Assembly (NCBI RefSeq): GCF_016862555.1 | Contig: NZ_BONE01000038.1 | Location: forward strand, 16,670 to 80,669 | DNA: 64,000 nt | Direction: 5' to 3' | From: Asanoa siamensis | Lineage (GTDB): Bacteria; Actinomycetota; Actinomycetes; Mycobacteriales; Micromonosporaceae | Shown: piece after piece, positions 63,740 through 64,000 of the stretch | Position numbering within the stretch: position 1 is the first letter of the stretch | How the letters are laid out: the number at the start of each line of letters is the position of its first letter | Notes under the pieces: generated by a model | The model's database searches: none | Told to the model about the DNA's origin: nothing | Seen by the model: the letters and a program-made list of their open reading frames with translations, nothing else | Made by a program: the position numbers and the translations under genes

Positions 63740-64000
63740 ATGGCACACATCACGCGAACCCTGGTCGTCGCCGGCGCCGTGGCCGTCGCGGCCGCGCTCA
63801 CGGCCTGCGCTCCCACGGACGGGGCCGGTGGCACGGCGGCTCCGCAGCTCGCGTCGCAGGTGCAGGCGACCGCGGCGCCGACCCCTACGCCGACCGCCGA
63901 GGCGCCCGAGGCGCCCAAGGCGCCGGCCGCGCCGGCCGCGCCGGCCGCGCCGGCCGCGCCGGCCGCGCCGGCCGCGCCGGCCGCGCCGGCCGCGCCGGCC
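63740..64000 (+). CDS. Small lipoprotein with Ala-Pro repeat, partial
   Basis: The first 87 codons of a lipoprotein whose C-terminus lies beyond the window. The lipobox L-T-A-C gives a lipidated cysteine at residue 23 after an alanine-rich signal. Residues 46 onward are Pro/Thr/Ala-rich and end in nine A-P-A repeats from a perfect 9-bp unit. AAGGAGAG precedes the ATG at 63740. A proline-rich stalk spanning the cell wall is likely. The domain at the C-terminus, which would define its function, is not visible. Confidence 0.7.
   Translation, partial: MAHITRTLVVAGAVAVAAALTACAPTDGAGGTAAPQLASQVQATAAPTPTPTAEAPEAPKAPAAPAAPAAPAAPAAPAAPAAPAAPA
63920..64000 (+). repeat. Perfect 9-bp tandem repeat (GCGCCGGCC)x9, runs off window
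   Basis: Nine exact copies of GCGCCGGCC in frame with the lipoprotein gene, encoding Ala-Pro-Ala. The array continues past the window end, so its full length is unknown. Exact repetition at DNA level, not only at protein level, points to slippage-driven variation. Confidence 0.95.

Overview
The window is very GC-rich (roughly 70-75 %) actinobacterial chromosome. Dense, overlapping operons, frequent GTG starts, many leaderless-type promoters, a DinB/mycothiol-dependent-transferase-like enzyme, a luciferase-like (LLM) oxidoreductase and an IdeR/DtxR-type iron box all fit an actinomycete. The flavour is Micromonosporaceae-like, but the family is inference. No rRNA, tRNA, CRISPR, phage or insertion sequence was seen.

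Region 1 (1-13.4 kb) is an L-rhamnose/rhamnoside utilisation locus. It has rhaI, a fused RhaD-type aldolase/lactaldehyde dehydrogenase, rhaB, an MFS transporter cut by the window edge, a LacI-family regulator, a CUT1-type ABC importer without its ATPase, and a GH78 alpha-L-rhamnosidase. Four TGAAnCGnTTCA-like palindromes sit in the control regions of these units, so one LacI regulon is likely.

Region 2 (13.4-31.5 kb) is mixed metabolism. It holds small SRPBCC and methyltransferase genes, a carotenoid-desaturase-like FAD enzyme, a NarL-type two-component system, a complete five-gene branched-chain amino-acid-type ABC importer, a TetR unit with two operators, katG with its own terminator, an M23 peptidase, and a VOC/SDR divergent pair.

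Region 3 (31.5-45.8 kb) is the least described part. It includes a two-gene module of unknown function (683-aa membrane protein plus 509-aa partner), an SCO5389-type small protein with an LLM oxidoreductase, an AraC/VOC/oxidoreductase cluster, and a tight five-gene operon. That operon encodes a Ycf46-like AAA+ ATPase, a DUF1257/Ycf35-like protein, a DUF2997-like protein, a membrane protein with a helix-hairpin-helix domain and an NrdG-like radical SAM protein. It is the best candidate for an undescribed system.

Region 4 (45.8-64 kb) holds a secreted sugar-dehydrogenase/PKD protein, a PHP phosphoesterase, an iron-box-controlled pair (a DUF2470-like gene and a cysteine-poor ribosomal S4 paralogue), an M20 peptidase, a UvrA paralogue, a secreted M14 carboxypeptidase, and a YagTSR-type molybdenum hydroxylase operon with two of three genes frameshifted. 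It ends with an ECF sigma/anti-sigma pair and a lipoprotein that runs off the window in a perfect 9-bp repeat.

Two recurring features stand out. At about a dozen genes a TAnnnT-like hexamer lies 6-9 nt before the start codon (leaderless transcripts), and this decides several starts. Four convergent gene pairs overlap by exactly the 4-bp palindrome CTAG, each strand using TAG as stop. Four loci show +1 or equivalent frame breaks, which may be real decay or sequence error.
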